A model generated the notes under the pieces. The model worked only from the letters and a program-made list of their open reading frames with translations, did not search any database and was not told the origin of the DNA. Both the position numbers and the translations under genes were made by a program. A DNA stretch of 64,000 bases from MPNP01 sp965116235. Its GTDB lineage: Bacteria > Pseudomonadota > Alphaproteobacteria > Rhodobacterales > Rhodobacteraceae. Positions 55,727 to 64,000 of the stretch are shown here, one piece after another; within the stretch, counting starts at the first letter, position 1; each line of letters begins with the position of its first letter. The stretch is from positions 1,054,001 to 1,118,000 of the forward strand of contig OZ220496.1 of NCBI GenBank assembly GCA_965116235.1. Reading direction: 5' to 3'.

Positions 55727-56353
55727 ATGACCTCAGCCGGTCAAAGGGATTTTTTCGACGAAGTCTATGATGTCAAGTCGGTAGACGAGCAGTTCCGTCT
55801 CTATTCGGATTGGGCCACAACCTATGATCGAGACGTGATTGCCAATGGTTACATGACCCCGGATCGATGCGCTGAAGCCCTGCGCAAGGTTTTGACCAAC
55901 AAGGACACTCCAATTCTGGATGTTGGATGTGGAACTGGGTATTCAGGCTTGGCACTGAAGAAGGCCGGCTTTGCCAATCTGGTTGGAACGGATATCAATC
56001 CGGATATGGCCGCCATAGCCGTCCGGCGCAATGTCTACAGTAATTTGCTTCCCAGCACGATTGATGAACCCATTCCCCCAGACACGGGTCAGTTTGAGGT
56101 GATTTCGGCGATAGGGGTAATTGGCTCGGGTGCGGCTCCACTCCCGCTTTTGGAGACCATTATCGTGGCCTTGCCGAAAGGTGGCTATGCTCTCTTTTCA
56201 TTCAATGAGCACACGCTTGCCGACCTTCAGTATGAGGCTCGAGTCGAGCGGTACCTGTCTTCAAGAGAATGTGAACTGATACATCGGGATTATGGGGATC
56301 ACATGCTCAAGTTGAAACTTCGATCGATGGTCTACATACTGCAAAAATGCTAG
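55727..56353 (+). CDS. class I SAM-dependent methyltransferase
   Basis: A 208-residue methyltransferase. The SAM site is ILDVGCGTGYSGLALKKAGF, followed by VGTDINPDM and an FEVISAIGVIGSG motif; the N-terminus (FDEVYDVKSVDEQFRLYSDWATTYD) is like Williams-Beuren/UbiE-type small-molecule methylases. ATG 55727 is chosen; a longer frame to TTG 55646 exists. It is the last gene before lepB; the target is unknown. Confidence 0.82.
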   Translation: MTSAGQRDFFDEVYDVKSVDEQFRLYSDWATTYDRDVIANGYMTPDRCAEALRKVLTNKDTPILDVGCGTGYSGLALKKAGFANLVGTDINPDMAAIAVRRNVYSNLLPSTIDEPIPPDTGQFEVISAIGVIGSGAAPLPLLETIIVALPKGGYALFSFNEHTLADLQYEARVERYLSSRECELIHRDYGDHMLKLKLRSMVYILQKC

Positions 56354-56507
56354 AGTCTGGCTGGACTGGCGAGTGGAAACGGCCCGATTTGTCTCGAACA
56401 GGGATTTCCTGTTTTGATGCACCTTTGAAATAATGCTTGACCCTATTATTTACCCCGAATCTGACACCATCCGGATTCATCGAAATTCACCCGAAGCGTT
56501 ATAGGCC

Positions 56508-57278
56508 ATGCGAGCAATCATCATTGACAATGTCAAAACCATAGTTTACGCCCTGCTCATTGCCGGCCTCTTTCGTACATTGTTCTTTCAGCCCTTCTTC
56601 ATTCCGTCGGGATCCATGAAAGACAACCTTCTCATTGGTGACTTCCTGTTTGTCAACAAGATGGCCTATGGCTATTCAAGGTACTCCTGTCCATGGGCCA
56701 TGTGCCCCTTTGAGGGTCGCATCATGGGCAAGGAACCGGAACGGGGCGATATTGTTGTCTTCCGGCATCCCACAAGGAGCGAAGATTATATCAAGCGGCT
56801 TATAGCCCTGCCCGGCGAGACGATTCGCATCCGTGACGGCATCATGCAGATCAAGAGCGAAAGTGGATGGGTCAATTTTGAAGTGGCCTCGGACGGTGAA
56901 TTTTCCGAACCCTTTAGCCCGCAGGGCGGATTGGGCTCGTACCCGCGATGCAGCCAGCGTGTTGGCAACGAGTGCATCAAGACGAGATATATTGAAACGC
57001 CACCCGATGCCGCTCCCTACTCAACCTTGGCCATACAGGATATCGCTCAGCTGGATTTTTACGAATTTACTGTTCCTGAGGGTGAGTACTTCTTCATGGG
57101 GGACAATCGAGACAACAGTCTTGATAGCCGTGTGTCCAGATTGCGTGGAGGTGTCGGGACCGTACCCTTCGAAAATCTCGTCGGACGAGCTGATCGCGTT
57201 GTTTTTTCCTCAGCCGGCTCCTCACTGTTCTACTTCTGGACGTGGAGAGCGGACAGATTTTTCAAAGCGCTCCAGTGA
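56508..57278 (+). CDS. lepB: signal peptidase I
   Basis: Cleaves signal peptides at the outer face of the inner membrane. An N-terminal anchor (VYALLIAGLFRTLFFQ) precedes the catalytic Ser in IPSGSMKDNLLIGDF, the catalytic Lys in RSEDYIKRLIALPGE, and GDNRDNSLDSR. The length is 256 residues. The stop overlaps the rnc GTG start. acpS, the usual upstream neighbour, is 46 kb away, so lepB now needs a promoter of its own, probably in 56354-56507. Confidence 0.95.
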   Translation: MRAIIIDNVKTIVYALLIAGLFRTLFFQPFFIPSGSMKDNLLIGDFLFVNKMAYGYSRYSCPWAMCPFEGRIMGKEPERGDIVVFRHPTRSEDYIKRLIALPGETIRIRDGIMQIKSESGWVNFEVASDGEFSEPFSPQGGLGSYPRCSQRVGNECIKTRYIETPPDAAPYSTLAIQDIAQLDFYEFTVPEGEYFFMGDNRDNSLDSRVSRLRGGVGTVPFENLVGRADRVVFSSAGSSLFYFWTWRADRFFKALQ

Positions 57279-57964
57279 AGTCCACAAAACAGCTGCAACG
57301 GTTTGAGCACAAGGTTGGTCATGTGTTTCAGAACAAGGATTTGCTGAAGACTGCGCTCATTCACAGTTCCTTCAAGCCCAGTCATGCCAGCAACAATCAG
57401 CGCCTGGAATTTTTGGGGGACAGAGTGCTTGCCCTGAGCATCGTCAACTATCTGATGCGGGAGTATCCAAAGGCTCCGGTTGGAGAACTGGCAAGTCGTC
57501 TCAATCATCTGGTATCGCGCACGGCCTGCTCTGAAGTCGCCCGCTCGATTGATCTGGGCAAGGAGATGGTCCTCGGTGATCATGCGCGTTTTTCTGGCAC
57601 CCGGAATCGTTCGACGGTTCTGGCCGATGCCATGGAGGCCGTTATCGCTGCCATTTACCTCGATGGCGGCTTTGAAGTGGCTGAAAGGACAGTGCTGTCC
57701 TTATGGAAGGATTATCTCAAGTTTGATCTGGAAGAGGCCAAGGATCCGAAGAATGAACTCCAGAAACTGATGCTTTCGCAAGGTCGGAGTCTGCCCAGCT
57801 ATGAGCTCCTGGACAGTTCTGGGCCACCACACGAACCCGAGTTTACGATAGCCGTCAGCCTGCCTTCGGGAGAACAGGCAACTTCGGTTGGGAAAACGAA
57901 GAAAGAGGCCGAAAGGAAGGCCGCATCGAAACTGCTTGATGAGTTGGAAAACTCCAGTGACTGA
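57275..57964 (+). CDS. rnc: ribonuclease III
   Basis: Cuts double-stranded RNA in rRNA and mRNA processing. Catalytic domain: NQRLEFLGDRVLALSIV and ADAMEAVIAAIYLDGG with the key acidic residues; dsRNA-binding domain at the end (DPKNELQKLMLSQGRS, GKTKKEAERKAASKLLDEL). GTG 57275 gives a GTGA overlap with lepB and a 229-residue protein; GTG 57242 is possible. The lepB-rnc-era order is conserved. Confidence 0.94.
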   Translation: MKSTKQLQRFEHKVGHVFQNKDLLKTALIHSSFKPSHASNNQRLEFLGDRVLALSIVNYLMREYPKAPVGELASRLNHLVSRTACSEVARSIDLGKEMVLGDHARFSGTRNRSTVLADAMEAVIAAIYLDGGFEVAERTVLSLWKDYLKFDLEEAKDPKNELQKLMLSQGRSLPSYELLDSSGPPHEPEFTIAVSLPSGEQATSVGKTKKEAERKAASKLLDELENSSD

Positions 57965-58865
57965 TACGCGTTTCGGGTTTGTTGCAATTGTCGGGGAGCC
58001 CAATGTCGGCAAGTCGACCTTGATGAATGCCATGGTTGGTGCCAAAGTGGCGATCGTGACTCACAAGGCTCAAACCACCCGGTCAAACCTGATTGGCTTG
58101 GCAACCGAAGGTCTGACCCAGATCGCGTTCGTTGACACGCCGGGAATATTCGAGACCAAAAGACGCCTTGACAAGGCCATGGTCAATTCGGCCTGGAACG
58201 GAGTTGGCAGGGCTGACATTGTGACCCTGATGATCCAGCCAAGTTCAGTCACTCGGCCCCAGCTCGGCAAGATACTGGATCAACTGAAACAGACGGTTGA
58301 TTCTCATGTTCCAACGGTTCTGGTCATCAACAAGATAGATCTTGTTCATCATCGCCAGCTTCTTGGCCTCACGGATGCTCTGAGCGCGATGCATGATTTT
58401 GATCGGATATTCATGGTATCAGCCAAGACCGGGAGCGGTCTTGACGACTTGCTTGCATGGTATGGGGCCAATTTGCCCCTGGGCGAGTGGCATTATCCCG
58501 TGGATCAGGTTTCGGATACGGCGGTTGAAATTCTAGCTTGCGACATCACGCGCGAAAAGCTCCTCATGCACATGCATCAGGAAATACCGTACAATCTGAC
58601 GGTCGAGACCGAACAGTGGGAAAACCTCGGGCCAGACGAAGTTTGTGTTCGGCAAAACATCATCGTGAATCGCGATGGGCACAAGAAGATGATCATTGGT
58701 CGAAAGGGCGAGAATATCAAGCGGGTCGGCATTGAGGCCAAGCAGGAGATGGCCCGTTTGCTTAATCAAAAGGTGCATCTGTTTTTGCAGGTGAAGGTCA
58801 GAAAAAACTGGATGGACGAGGCCCAAAGGTATACACGGCTCGGCTTGGAGTTTCCCCGGAACTAA
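57957..58865 (+). CDS. era: GTPase Era
   Basis: 16S rRNA-binding GTPase for 30S assembly. GEPNVGKSTLMN (G1), AQTTRSN (G2), DTPGIFE (G3), NKIDLV (G4), SAKTG (G5), then a C-terminal KH domain with GRKGENIKRVG. GTG 57957 gives MTDTRFGFVAIVG, matching the family opening; it overlaps rnc by eight bases. ATG 57939 is an alternative. Confidence 0.95.
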   Translation: MTDTRFGFVAIVGEPNVGKSTLMNAMVGAKVAIVTHKAQTTRSNLIGLATEGLTQIAFVDTPGIFETKRRLDKAMVNSAWNGVGRADIVTLMIQPSSVTRPQLGKILDQLKQTVDSHVPTVLVINKIDLVHHRQLLGLTDALSAMHDFDRIFMVSAKTGSGLDDLLAWYGANLPLGEWHYPVDQVSDTAVEILACDITREKLLMHMHQEIPYNLTVETEQWENLGPDEVCVRQNIIVNRDGHKKMIIGRKGENIKRVGIEAKQEMARLLNQKVHLFLQVKVRKNWMDEAQRYTRLGLEFPRN

Positions 58866-58915
58866 AAGGTCTTGTCGTCACCGGACAAGAGTGTACGACA
58901 AGTTTCGAATGTCTG

Positions 58916-59644
58916 ATGGATTGGCAGGATACAGGCTTTTTTCTATCGTCCCGGTCGTATGGTGAACATGCGGCCATTGTTCACGTGATGACCGAAAACC
59001 ATGGCAAGCGAGCTGGCATGGTTTGGAACGCCAAGTCACGCCGCATGTATTCCACTCTCAATCCTGGCAATCAGTTGAACATTACCTGGCGTGCCCGTTT
59101 GCATGAACTGCTGGGGACGTTCAAGATCGAGCTTTTGGAGGCGCGCACTCATATCTCGTACTCTGGCCCGCTTGCGTTGCATGGTCTGGGTTCAATGTGT
59201 GACCTGATCGACAGTCTGATCCCTCAATTTGATCCCCATCGGAACCTGTATCGTCGGTCCGTCAAGCTTCTTGACCGGATTGACAGTAGCCATGGATGGC
59301 TGATTGATTACCTGCTATGGGAGGTTTTTTTGCTTAAGGAGATTGGTTTCGGTCTTGATCTTGATCATTGTGCCGTCACCCAGAGCCAAGAGAATTTGGC
59401 ATACGTTTCGCCCAAGACCGGATGTGCCGTCAGTGCAAAGGGTGCAGGGCGATGGGCCCCAAGGCTTCTTCCGCTGCCCCAATGCATGCGTTCCGGCGAG
59501 ATGGGTTCAATGGCAGAAATAGCGCAGGGGTTGCAGACCACAGGCCATTTTCTGAAAAAGGGATTTCATCCTTATGACAATGATCCGCGATTGCCAGATT
59601 CAAGATTACGACTGGAAGCTCGAATTCAGAAAGGTATTTGCTGA
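58916..59644 (+). CDS. recO: DNA repair protein RecO
   Basis: Helps RecA load onto SSB-coated DNA. The opening MDWQDTGFFLSSRSYGEHAAIV, the OB-fold region with GMVWNAKSRRM, and CDLIDSLIPQFDPHRNLY are typical; length 242. It ends the conserved lepB-rnc-era-recO run. Confidence 0.93.
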   Translation: MDWQDTGFFLSSRSYGEHAAIVHVMTENHGKRAGMVWNAKSRRMYSTLNPGNQLNITWRARLHELLGTFKIELLEARTHISYSGPLALHGLGSMCDLIDSLIPQFDPHRNLYRRSVKLLDRIDSSHGWLIDYLLWEVFLLKEIGFGLDLDHCAVTQSQENLAYVSPKTGCAVSAKGAGRWAPRLLPLPQCMRSGEMGSMAEIAQGLQTTGHFLKKGFHPYDNDPRLPDSRLRLEARIQKGIC

Positions 59645-59901
59645 CGCTTGCATCCTTGGGTTCTGAGCGTGGTCCGAGCGTTAGTGCGGATAGGGCCACG
59701 GTCAGAACGGACATCAGGGATCGATTTGGCCAAGAGGTTGACAGGGTGGGGCTGACATGTGCCGGAATATTGAAAGGGGTTGTCACCGACGAATCCAAGA
59801 CAGGCTGGACAAAAAAAGGTGTTCATGCCGCCAACCGTCCCGATTCTTCATGAAGGGGCGATAATGTCCGTTTCGACCCCGTGACGACCTACCGCCCGCT
59901 G

Positions 59902-60300
59902 TCACTTCCCTTTGCCGATCAGCCAGCCGAGCACTCCGGCCCCGAACACGAGCGGCCATTTGGACCGGCCTCGACCGGGGGGCGTGTCATCCGGCCTGGG
60001 CGGCGTCACGTCGACTGGCCCTAACTGGGTCTTGACATCCAGATATTCTTGCCAGTCGGCTTCGGTCCATCGCAGTTCTTCCCAAGACTGGGCATCGAGC
60101 TGCCCGGCTGCTTCGTAGAGGGCCAGCTGCACAAGCTGGCCTAGTCGGTTTCCATAGACGATATCCAGCTCGTAGGGGATGCCGGGCAGGCGGACCTCAT
60201 GGTCCATGCCGGCGCGTTCCAGGACTCGGCGCAGCCGGCGACATTTGGGGCGGCGGTCCTTGACCATTCGGTCATGAAGGGCATCCGCGTCCGACATCAT
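59902..60300 (-). CDS. small protein with C-terminal membrane segment, unknown function
   Basis: 132 residues, GC-rich. A charged N-terminal half (KDRRPKCRRLRRVLERAGM, LGQLVQLALYEAAGQLD, SWEELRWTEADWQEYLD) leads to a Pro/Arg linker and a short membrane segment (WPLVFGAGVLGWLIGKGK) at the very end. I recognise no family. It lies with other GC-rich accessory DNA after recO. Confidence 0.55.
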   Translation of the reverse strand: MMSDADALHDRMVKDRRPKCRRLRRVLERAGMDHEVRLPGIPYELDIVYGNRLGQLVQLALYEAAGQLDAQSWEELRWTEADWQEYLDVKTQLGPVDVTPPRPDDTPPGRGRSKWPLVFGAGVLGWLIGKGK

Positions 60301-60889
60301 CTTTTCCCTTTCCTTGACAGATGAGGTTGCTCACAGGTTAAATTCTATTTGGTTATCCGCTTCTTGTCAACCCACTTGCCCCTGATCGTTTCAGGTCCAT
60401 GCACGCTTCGGTCATCCCATCCCGGCCCCGCTCCGACCGGCGGTGTTGGAGACGATCCTGGGTCGACGTCCATGGAACTTCGCTGGCCTTGTTCCTAGGC
60501 CTCCTCTATCCACAGACGCCACTCATGCAGCTGAGCCTCGTGTTCATAGGCAATCCAGATATAGCTGCGGATGCGCACGATGTGATGCGTGCCCCATGCG
60601 GTCCACTGCCAGTCATTCCACTACGCCATTTCATGCTAGGCACGGACTTTCTGGCCGTTGAGCAGACAGGCATCATCTGCATTGCTGTTGACGGTGTAGG
60701 GCCAGCGGCCCAGCTTCACCTTTGGATGAGCCTGTTCCAAGCGCTGGACAAGCCGACGTGCCGCCTGAATCTCGTCGGGTTTCAGCCCGACCCTATAGAT
60801 ATCCCGGTGGTGTCAGGCCCGCCGCGGAAGAGCACGGGCCCCGCTCAAGACCCGCCGGAGTGTCGGCCATGCCATCCGACGGTGCATTG
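60301..60889. other. decayed sequence, no intact gene
   Basis: On the minus strand fragments such as LGRWPYTVNSNADDACLLNG and WNDWQWTAWGTHHIVRIRS read like protein but are cut by stops. I cannot identify the source gene. Confidence 0.4.
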
Positions 60890-61005
60890 TCGGGCGCAGG
60901 CTCGAGCATCGGGACCTGCAGGGCCTGAACGCTACCAGCGTCGACCTGATCTATCTGGATCCACCTTTCATCTAGGACAGCACGTTTTCCAAGGGTCGAC
61001 CGTGT
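60890..61005 (+). pseudogene. fragment of a DNA methyltransferase start
   Basis: The frame reads DLQGLNATSVDLIYLDPPFI followed by a stop; DLIYLDPPF is the catalytic motif IV of many adenine methylases, preceded as usual by an L..L...SVD pattern. Only about 35 codons remain. Confidence 0.45.
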
Positions 61006-61045
61006 GATCGCGGATAGAGAAACGGATTCGTCCAACCGAAATCGG

Positions 61046-62806
61046 TCAGGGCTGGGGTGGCTCCGGCGATGTCAGGGGAGCGGTGGCTAGCTGCGCGTTC
61101 AGCCGGGGCCAGCCCGCCTGGATCTCGGTCGCCATGGCGGGCAGGTCGAAAGCTAGATGCCCGGCCGCCTGGATACGGCTTCGCGCGTCCGGATCGAAGA
61201 TCGGCGAGACGAAAAGCAGGCAGCGTGGTAGCGGACGAATCTCCTCGATATCCACGCTTTTGTTGCGATCGTTCAAATCGGTCGTGCCCTGGGCCATGAA
61301 CCGCTCGACAATACTCTGAAATTCACCAGCGTTGTGCAACGTGGAATCGCGCTTGGCATTGCCCAGCACCAGCAGGTCATGAGGGCCTCGTCCACGGGGG
61401 CTTTGCCCGAGGCGGACCAACACGTCGATATCGGGGAGCGTCTGGCCTTTGGGAGCGGGGGGAAGGGCCCCGTAATGGGCATCCATGACATGCGGATGAC
61501 AGCCCAGCCAGGCGGTGACGAACCGTTCCAGGCTTTCGCCTTCAAGCGTCTCAAGGGCCCGCATCATGTCATTGATCTTCGGCGACTTGGGCGGATTCAT
61601 TATGTAGCGCGGTCGGAAGAGATCCGGAGCGATGGCCAGCTGAAAGAGGGTCGTGTTGTCATTCAGGGTCCAGCGGGGGATGCTGTCCCCTTGGATACGA
61701 CCGATAAAGCGATCGCGTCGCTGCACGATGCGGGTCAGTTTATCCAGCTGCTCCAGCTGCATGTTCAATTCGCCCGATTCCGGCATGGGAGGCTTCAGCG
61801 TGATCTGGGCTTGGTGGGCGGTGCGTTTGACACCGTGGACAATGTCACGACCCGGAATGATCTGTCCCGGGGTTCGGTGCTGACCCATCCAGATGATCGC
61901 ATCGCGCACGCTTGGCGGGAGCTCGATATAGGCTTTGCTGTCCCAGTGGCGGCGAGGATAGCGGTCCAGCATATGGCGCTCGTGCCGGACAAACTCTTGG
62001 CACCAAGCCTGGTCGTCTGCCCGGTCCCGATGGGCATCCCCCGTCAGGGCAGACCATTGCCGCAGGTGTTCAGGTCCCCGACGGGCAAAGCGTTCCCATT
62101 CGCGGGGCATGCCGTCAAAGGCGGTCCACAGGGCATGTAGGCGTCGGGGACGCCGATCCCAGCCATGGGTGCGCGCGATATCCATGACGGTGGCGACCGA
62201 CCAGGGCATGAGCTGTACGGAATCAAAGCGTTCGTGCAAGGGTTCAGAAACAGCCTGCAGCTGAGCAAATTTCTGCTGGTGGGAGCCCATCAGGACGAGC
62301 TTGCCCGGTCCCCTCTGAGCCGGTTGAAGATTGACACTGGCCAGATCATCGATCAGCCCCATGAGGATTGTCGGCATGGTGGTACCGATGATGGTGTGCA
62401 CCTCATCCAGGCACACGATGATATCCTTGTGGACCAGATGCGTGATGATATCGGCCATGTGCCCTTCATCAACCAGCTCCGGGTCGCGGGGTGGCATGTC
62501 GGCCAGCAGAGGTGTCATCGCGTGTCGGGCGATGGCCGTCCGGAACGCGCGCAGGAAAAGGGCATACGTGTCATCCAGGGTGGCCTGAGCCGGGGGCAGG
62601 CGCACTACCAGCAAGCGGTCCGCGTATCCATATTGATTCACGACCCGTTCCAGCAGCGTGTTCTTGCCGACGCCACGCCGGCCAGCAATGCCGACGGCCA
62701 CGAAGAAGCGTCGGTCGACCGGGCATTCACTCGGATCGATCTGCAGATGGCGGGCCAGTTCCTTGATTTCGGCTTGGCGCCCGTAAAAGCCCCATTCCTG
62801 AACCAT
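61046..62806 (-). CDS. ATPase with C-terminal nuclease-like domain
   Basis: A 586-residue protein from ATG 62806 (AGGAAA ribosome site nine bases away). P-loop GIAGRRGVGKNTLLERV, Walker B IIVCLDEVHTII, then FDGMPREWERFARRGPEHL, which parallels GWPKHLQNGLAALG in the ankyrin ATPase. The C-terminus has DIDVLVRL and DLLVLGNAKRD, which could be a variant PD-(D/E)xK site (Asp then N-x-K), and ends with LPRCLLFVSPIF. The layout resembles archaeal-type ATPases with a nuclease-like tail. A broken paralogue lies at 29384-32547. Function unknown. Confidence 0.72.
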   Translation of the reverse strand: MVQEWGFYGRQAEIKELARHLQIDPSECPVDRRFFVAVGIAGRRGVGKNTLLERVVNQYGYADRLLVVRLPPAQATLDDTYALFLRAFRTAIARHAMTPLLADMPPRDPELVDEGHMADIITHLVHKDIIVCLDEVHTIIGTTMPTILMGLIDDLASVNLQPAQRGPGKLVLMGSHQQKFAQLQAVSEPLHERFDSVQLMPWSVATVMDIARTHGWDRRPRRLHALWTAFDGMPREWERFARRGPEHLRQWSALTGDAHRDRADDQAWCQEFVRHERHMLDRYPRRHWDSKAYIELPPSVRDAIIWMGQHRTPGQIIPGRDIVHGVKRTAHQAQITLKPPMPESGELNMQLEQLDKLTRIVQRRDRFIGRIQGDSIPRWTLNDNTTLFQLAIAPDLFRPRYIMNPPKSPKINDMMRALETLEGESLERFVTAWLGCHPHVMDAHYGALPPAPKGQTLPDIDVLVRLGQSPRGRGPHDLLVLGNAKRDSTLHNAGEFQSIVERFMAQGTTDLNDRNKSVDIEEIRPLPRCLLFVSPIFDPDARSRIQAAGHLAFDLPAMATEIQAGWPRLNAQLATAPLTSPEPPQP

Positions 62807-63152
62807 GTGTCGTTTCCTGTCGTGTCCGATGATCAATGACACGCATCATATGGCACCATGGGGGACCATGTCCAGAGTCTGGCGTCCGTTTCGGTCCGGA
62901 ATTTCATGGGGATTCAAAGGTTGACAATCACCCCCGGACGGCTTGAGGATTCTAAAATTGTTTATTTGAGTGTATGATCCCCTTTCAAGTTTATGCCAAC
63001 GATGAACCCGCTTCATTCGGACTAAGGGTTGGTCAGGGATACCCAAGTCGCAGATGAACTTGACGTGGTCTGCGGGGCAAGCGAAATCTAAGCCGCTGTC
63101 CATGACTACGGCTTGGGGCGTGCTCGCTTTCGCCCGAACCTGAGAAATGAAG
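62807..63152. other. no supported gene
   Basis: Upstream region of the ATPase gene and downstream of the LytTR gene. A 113-codon minus-strand frame is open here (63187-62846) but looks non-coding. Confidence 0.4.
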
Positions 63153-63962
63153 CTAGAGCCATCCCGCCTCCCGCAATCCCTTGACATATGATCGGCTCAC
63201 AGGAACTTCCGTATCGTTCGAAAGTTTCAGGAAGATACGACGGTCGCGGCGGACAATGTCGACAACTGCCACCCGCGCAACCCAGTGGGAGCGGTGAACC
63301 TGCAAGCCGTCAAGCCTGTCAACTTCGCGCAGTGCATCACGAAACCTCATGAGCACAAGTTCGTGGCCATGGCTGGTATGCGCTTCAACGTAATGATCCT
63401 GCATCTTGAGATGCAAGAGATCTGTGCCAAGGTGTGGCGATAGGCGGGAGCAGAAGTTGGCGGGCACCATGAATTGTGCCGTTTCAACAGGGGAAGAATT
63501 GACTGTTGGAGTGTCGAATGACTCGGTAAATCGGATGCCGAGGTACGAAAGCATGAGATGAACGCTTACAACGCAGCAATAAATGTAAGCAAGTGTTGAA
63601 GCACCGGTGGGCGGTGGCGGATTGAATTGATACTCTAGACCCCAGATGATGGACGTTCCCGGCACGGCACAGGCAAATGCGCCGATCACCAGTTTCGGCA
63701 AGCTTGGAGTGTTTGCACTGGTTCGAAGGAATCGAATGACGAACACCGCAATCGCCCAGTTGGTTGCAATTGCTGTTCCCCAGTAGAAAACGCGTTCGGT
63801 TGGTGAGAGTGCAACCGCAGTTCCAAACGGTCCAAGCCAGGAAAAGCTGACAATTGCAGCCGCCACCAGGCCAAGGTGTTTCCAAGGAACAGTTTTGGTG
63901 ATCCGTTCGCGTATCGCCAATGACATCTTCTGACCATTTGCGAAGAATTTCATACTGCTCAC
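63153..63962 (-). CDS. membrane-bound LytTR-domain transcription regulator
   Basis: A 269-residue protein. About four membrane segments come first (LGLVAAAIVSFSWLG, FYWGTAIATNWAIAVFVI, LVIGAFACAVPGTSIIWGL, YIYCCVVSVHLMLSYLGI). A LytTR DNA-binding domain follows: LLHLKMQDHYVEAHTSHGHE, MRFRDALREVDRLDGLQVHRSHWV and VPVSRSYVKGLREAGW. It is a one-component membrane regulator; no histidine kinase is adjacent. The start may be GTG 63962 or ATG 63953. Confidence 0.85.
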   Translation of the reverse strand: MSSMKFFANGQKMSLAIRERITKTVPWKHLGLVAAAIVSFSWLGPFGTAVALSPTERVFYWGTAIATNWAIAVFVIRFLRTSANTPSLPKLVIGAFACAVPGTSIIWGLEYQFNPPPPTGASTLAYIYCCVVSVHLMLSYLGIRFTESFDTPTVNSSPVETAQFMVPANFCSRLSPHLGTDLLHLKMQDHYVEAHTSHGHELVLMRFRDALREVDRLDGLQVHRSHWVARVAVVDIVRRDRRIFLKLSNDTEVPVSRSYVKGLREAGWL

Positions 63963-64000
63963 GCATTTCCGCTTGATGGCCGCGTTGCCGGCGCCTCATA

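Noticed and set aside
60399..61007. 202-codon plus-strand frame after recO
   Set aside because: Protein-like fragments lie on both strands and in several frames here, typical of decayed genes; the long frame itself matches nothing I know.
62846..63187. 113-codon minus-strand frame ahead of the ATPase gene
   Set aside because: Overlaps the end of the LytTR gene and shows no domain or start signal.

Overview
The window looks like a chromosomal segment of an alphaproteobacterium. The best evidence is the core gene order rpoZ, rel, pdxJ, acpS at the left and lepB, rnc, era, recO at the right. In many Alphaproteobacteria these form one continuous run. Here the run is split between acpS (ends 10031) and lepB (starts 56508) by about 46 kb of other DNA. 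The phoH-ybeY-corC operon and def-fmt fit the same assignment. No species can be named from the sequence alone.

Layout. 1-4 kb: def-fmt on the plus strand, then ispH-rnhA on the minus strand; RnhA carries an extra N-terminal domain that looks like a dead copy of the RNase H fold. 4-6.1 kb: an HNH enzyme of the phosphorothioate-DNA restriction type and a decayed ATPase gene. 6.1-10 kb: rpoZ-rel-pdxJ-acpS. 10-13.2 kb: a large autotransporter whose 5' end holds two runs of nine G (coding strand), one inside the signal-peptide region and one between candidate promoter elements. The present lengths put the start codon out of frame, so this looks like a phase-variable gene in the OFF state. 13.2-15.6 kb: debris, then a DNA methyltransferase with a frameshifted partner. 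15.7-18.1 kb: corC-ybeY-phoH. 18.3-26.6 kb: metabolic genes (omega-amino acid aminotransferase, thiolase-like protein, acyl ligase, PanB-like enzyme, SDR, aldose epimerase, VOC and AHSA1-type proteins).

27-36 kb: a lipoprotein resembling alginate lyases, a methyltransferase pseudogene, a tRNA-Pro-like sequence, an ATPase gene broken by a 2.4 kb IS whose transposase carries an N-terminal DUF4338-like domain, a dead fic gene, and an ankyrin-repeat ATPase. 36.5 kb: a stand-alone RiPP precursor with a nitrile-hydratase-type leader. 37.6-42 kb: an SNF2-type helicase and a DUF4143 ATPase. 42.5-51 kb: a tightly packed five-gene minus-strand operon (DUF559-type nuclease, membrane coiled-coil protein with four 80-residue repeats, membrane coiled-coil McrB-type ATPase, DUF2357-type protein, large protein with a possible actin/Hsp70-like N-terminus). 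This is the best candidate for a little-described defence system. 51-56 kb: debris, including a truncated second copy of the autotransporter barrel, an AbiEii remnant, an IS630 piece with a short inverted-repeat element, and a BrnA-like antitoxin gene beside a gutted brnT. 56.5-59.6 kb: lepB-rnc-era-recO. 59.9-64 kb: a small membrane protein gene, methyltransferase debris, a second ATPase of the same family as the IS-broken one, and a membrane LytTR regulator.

The core genes are compact and overlapping. The accessory DNA between them is rich in pseudogenes and appears mixed in base composition: the IS, the ATPase genes and the autotransporter look GC-rich, while the five-gene operon looks more AT-rich. 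That suggests several independent acquisitions followed by decay.
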